DNA of 5,220 nucleotides. Origin: Phycisphaerales bacterium (GTDB taxonomy: Bacteria > Planctomycetota > Phycisphaerae > Phycisphaerales > Phycisphaeraceae). The notes under the pieces are model-generated. The model was not told the DNA's origin and did no database searches. It was given only the letters and a program-made list of their open reading frames with translations. Below, piece after piece: positions 4,894-5,220 of this stretch; the stretch's first letter is position 1; every line of letters begins with the position of its first letter. Position numbers and translations under genes: made by a program. The stretch covers positions 1 to 5,220 of the forward strand of contig JAAUTM010000145.1 in the NCBI GenBank assembly GCA_012031455.1, in the 5' to 3' direction.

Positions 4894-5220
4894 CGCTGGT
4901 GTTCGCGCTGCTCACCGAATGGATCAGCGATCCCGACTGGCCCGTGGTCGCCGGATGCGTGGCGGCGTTGATGCTGGCGGCGGGGGCCTACACGGCCGTC
5001 GGCATCGCGTTTTCGGCGGGCACGGATTCGCAAGTTGTGTCGGCGGTGCTGACCTATGCGACGCTGTTCTCGATGCTGATCGTGTCGGCGTTGAGCCAGG
5101 CGATGGGTTCACCCGAGTTGCAGGCGTTGGTTGCGCCACCTGGCGTTCATCGACCACATGCAGGGCTTCTTCGTGGGCAACGTGGCGCTGCACGACGGGG
5201 TGTACTTCGTGGGCGTTGGG
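4887..5220 (+). CDS. ABC-2 type transporter permease fragment (partial at both ends, one frameshift)
   Basis: Frame 3 from about 4887 reads PPLTLVFALLTEWISDPDWP, then a hydrophobic run AGCVAALMLAAGAYTAVGIAFSAG, then DSQVVSAVLTYATLFSMLIV. After a shift to frame 1 near 5129-5133 it continues RHLAFIDHMQGFFVGNVALH and DGVYFVGVG to the window edge. The pattern of a DPDW turn before a helix, a polar S-x-T-x-x-Q-V/I-V stretch before the next helix, and then a hLxxIDHhxxFxxGxhxLxDxVYF segment matches permeases of the GldF/ABC2_membrane_3 kind, which export substrates with a separate ATPase. The substrate cannot be told. The frameshift fits one extra G (TTGGTTG instead of TTGTTG, giving QALLRHL). The N-terminal half is absent because of the junction with actF. 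Family call is fairly good; the gene does not belong to the ACIII operon. Confidence 0.7.

Noticed and set aside
4881..5220. A natural ActF-permease fusion protein
   Set aside because: The two parts are in different frames with a stop at 4891-4893, the permease lacks its N-terminal half and ActF its C-terminal half, and GC changes sharply. A chimera or rearrangement explains it better.

Overview
This window holds most of an operon for Alternative Complex III (ACIII, the act gene cluster). ACIII is a quinol:electron-acceptor oxidoreductase that does the job of the cytochrome bc1 complex in many bacteria. All genes are on the + strand. In order they are: the 3' part of actB (iron-sulfur domain, 1-750), actC (NrfD-like quinol-site membrane subunit, 933-2414), actD (DUF3341 subunit, 2529-3146), actE (membrane-anchored monohaem cytochrome c, 3201-3951) and the 5' half of actF (second NrfD-like subunit, 4141 to about 4890). 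At about 4881-4893 actF stops abruptly. The remaining ~330 bases encode an unrelated, GC-richer protein that reads like the middle of an ABC-2 type transporter permease and runs off the end. This is either an assembly chimera or a real rearrangement.

The likely source is an environmental or metagenome-assembled Planctomycetota-like bacterium. The reasons are the actBCDEF order, protein sequences close to my recollection of planctomycete ACIII subunits, weak or absent Shine-Dalgarno sequences before most genes, and repeat-rich intergenic gaps. This is a recollection-based inference; another ACIII-bearing phylum such as Verrucomicrobiota is possible.

How the genes work together: ActC and ActF form the paired ten-helix membrane core, ActB carries electrons through an Fe-S chain on the periplasmic side, and ActE (with ActA, outside the window) delivers them through haem c to a terminal oxidase or soluble cytochrome. 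ActD packs against the core through two helices.

Three of the four complete or partial ACIII genes upstream of actF contain single-base frameshifts: three in actB, two compensating ones in actC, one in actE. The ABC piece has another. Every one can be explained by a one-base length change in a short homopolymer, and protein conservation continues without loss on both sides. Sequencing error is therefore more likely than gene decay. Reading the proteins requires joining frames as given in the entries.

The four gaps between act genes (54-189 bases) each hold a structured repeat, and in three of them the repeat touches or begins 1-3 bases after the stop codon: GAATTTC heptad tracts after actB and actE, an inverted pair of GG-rich heptad arrays over the actC stop codon, and a perfect 22-bp palindrome 7 bases after actD. 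A 67-bp REP-like inverted repeat lies between actB and actC, and a CTCTG nonamer repeat lies before actF. No RNA genes, CRISPR arrays or transposase genes were seen. No convincing internal promoter was seen either; the operon is probably transcribed from upstream of the window.
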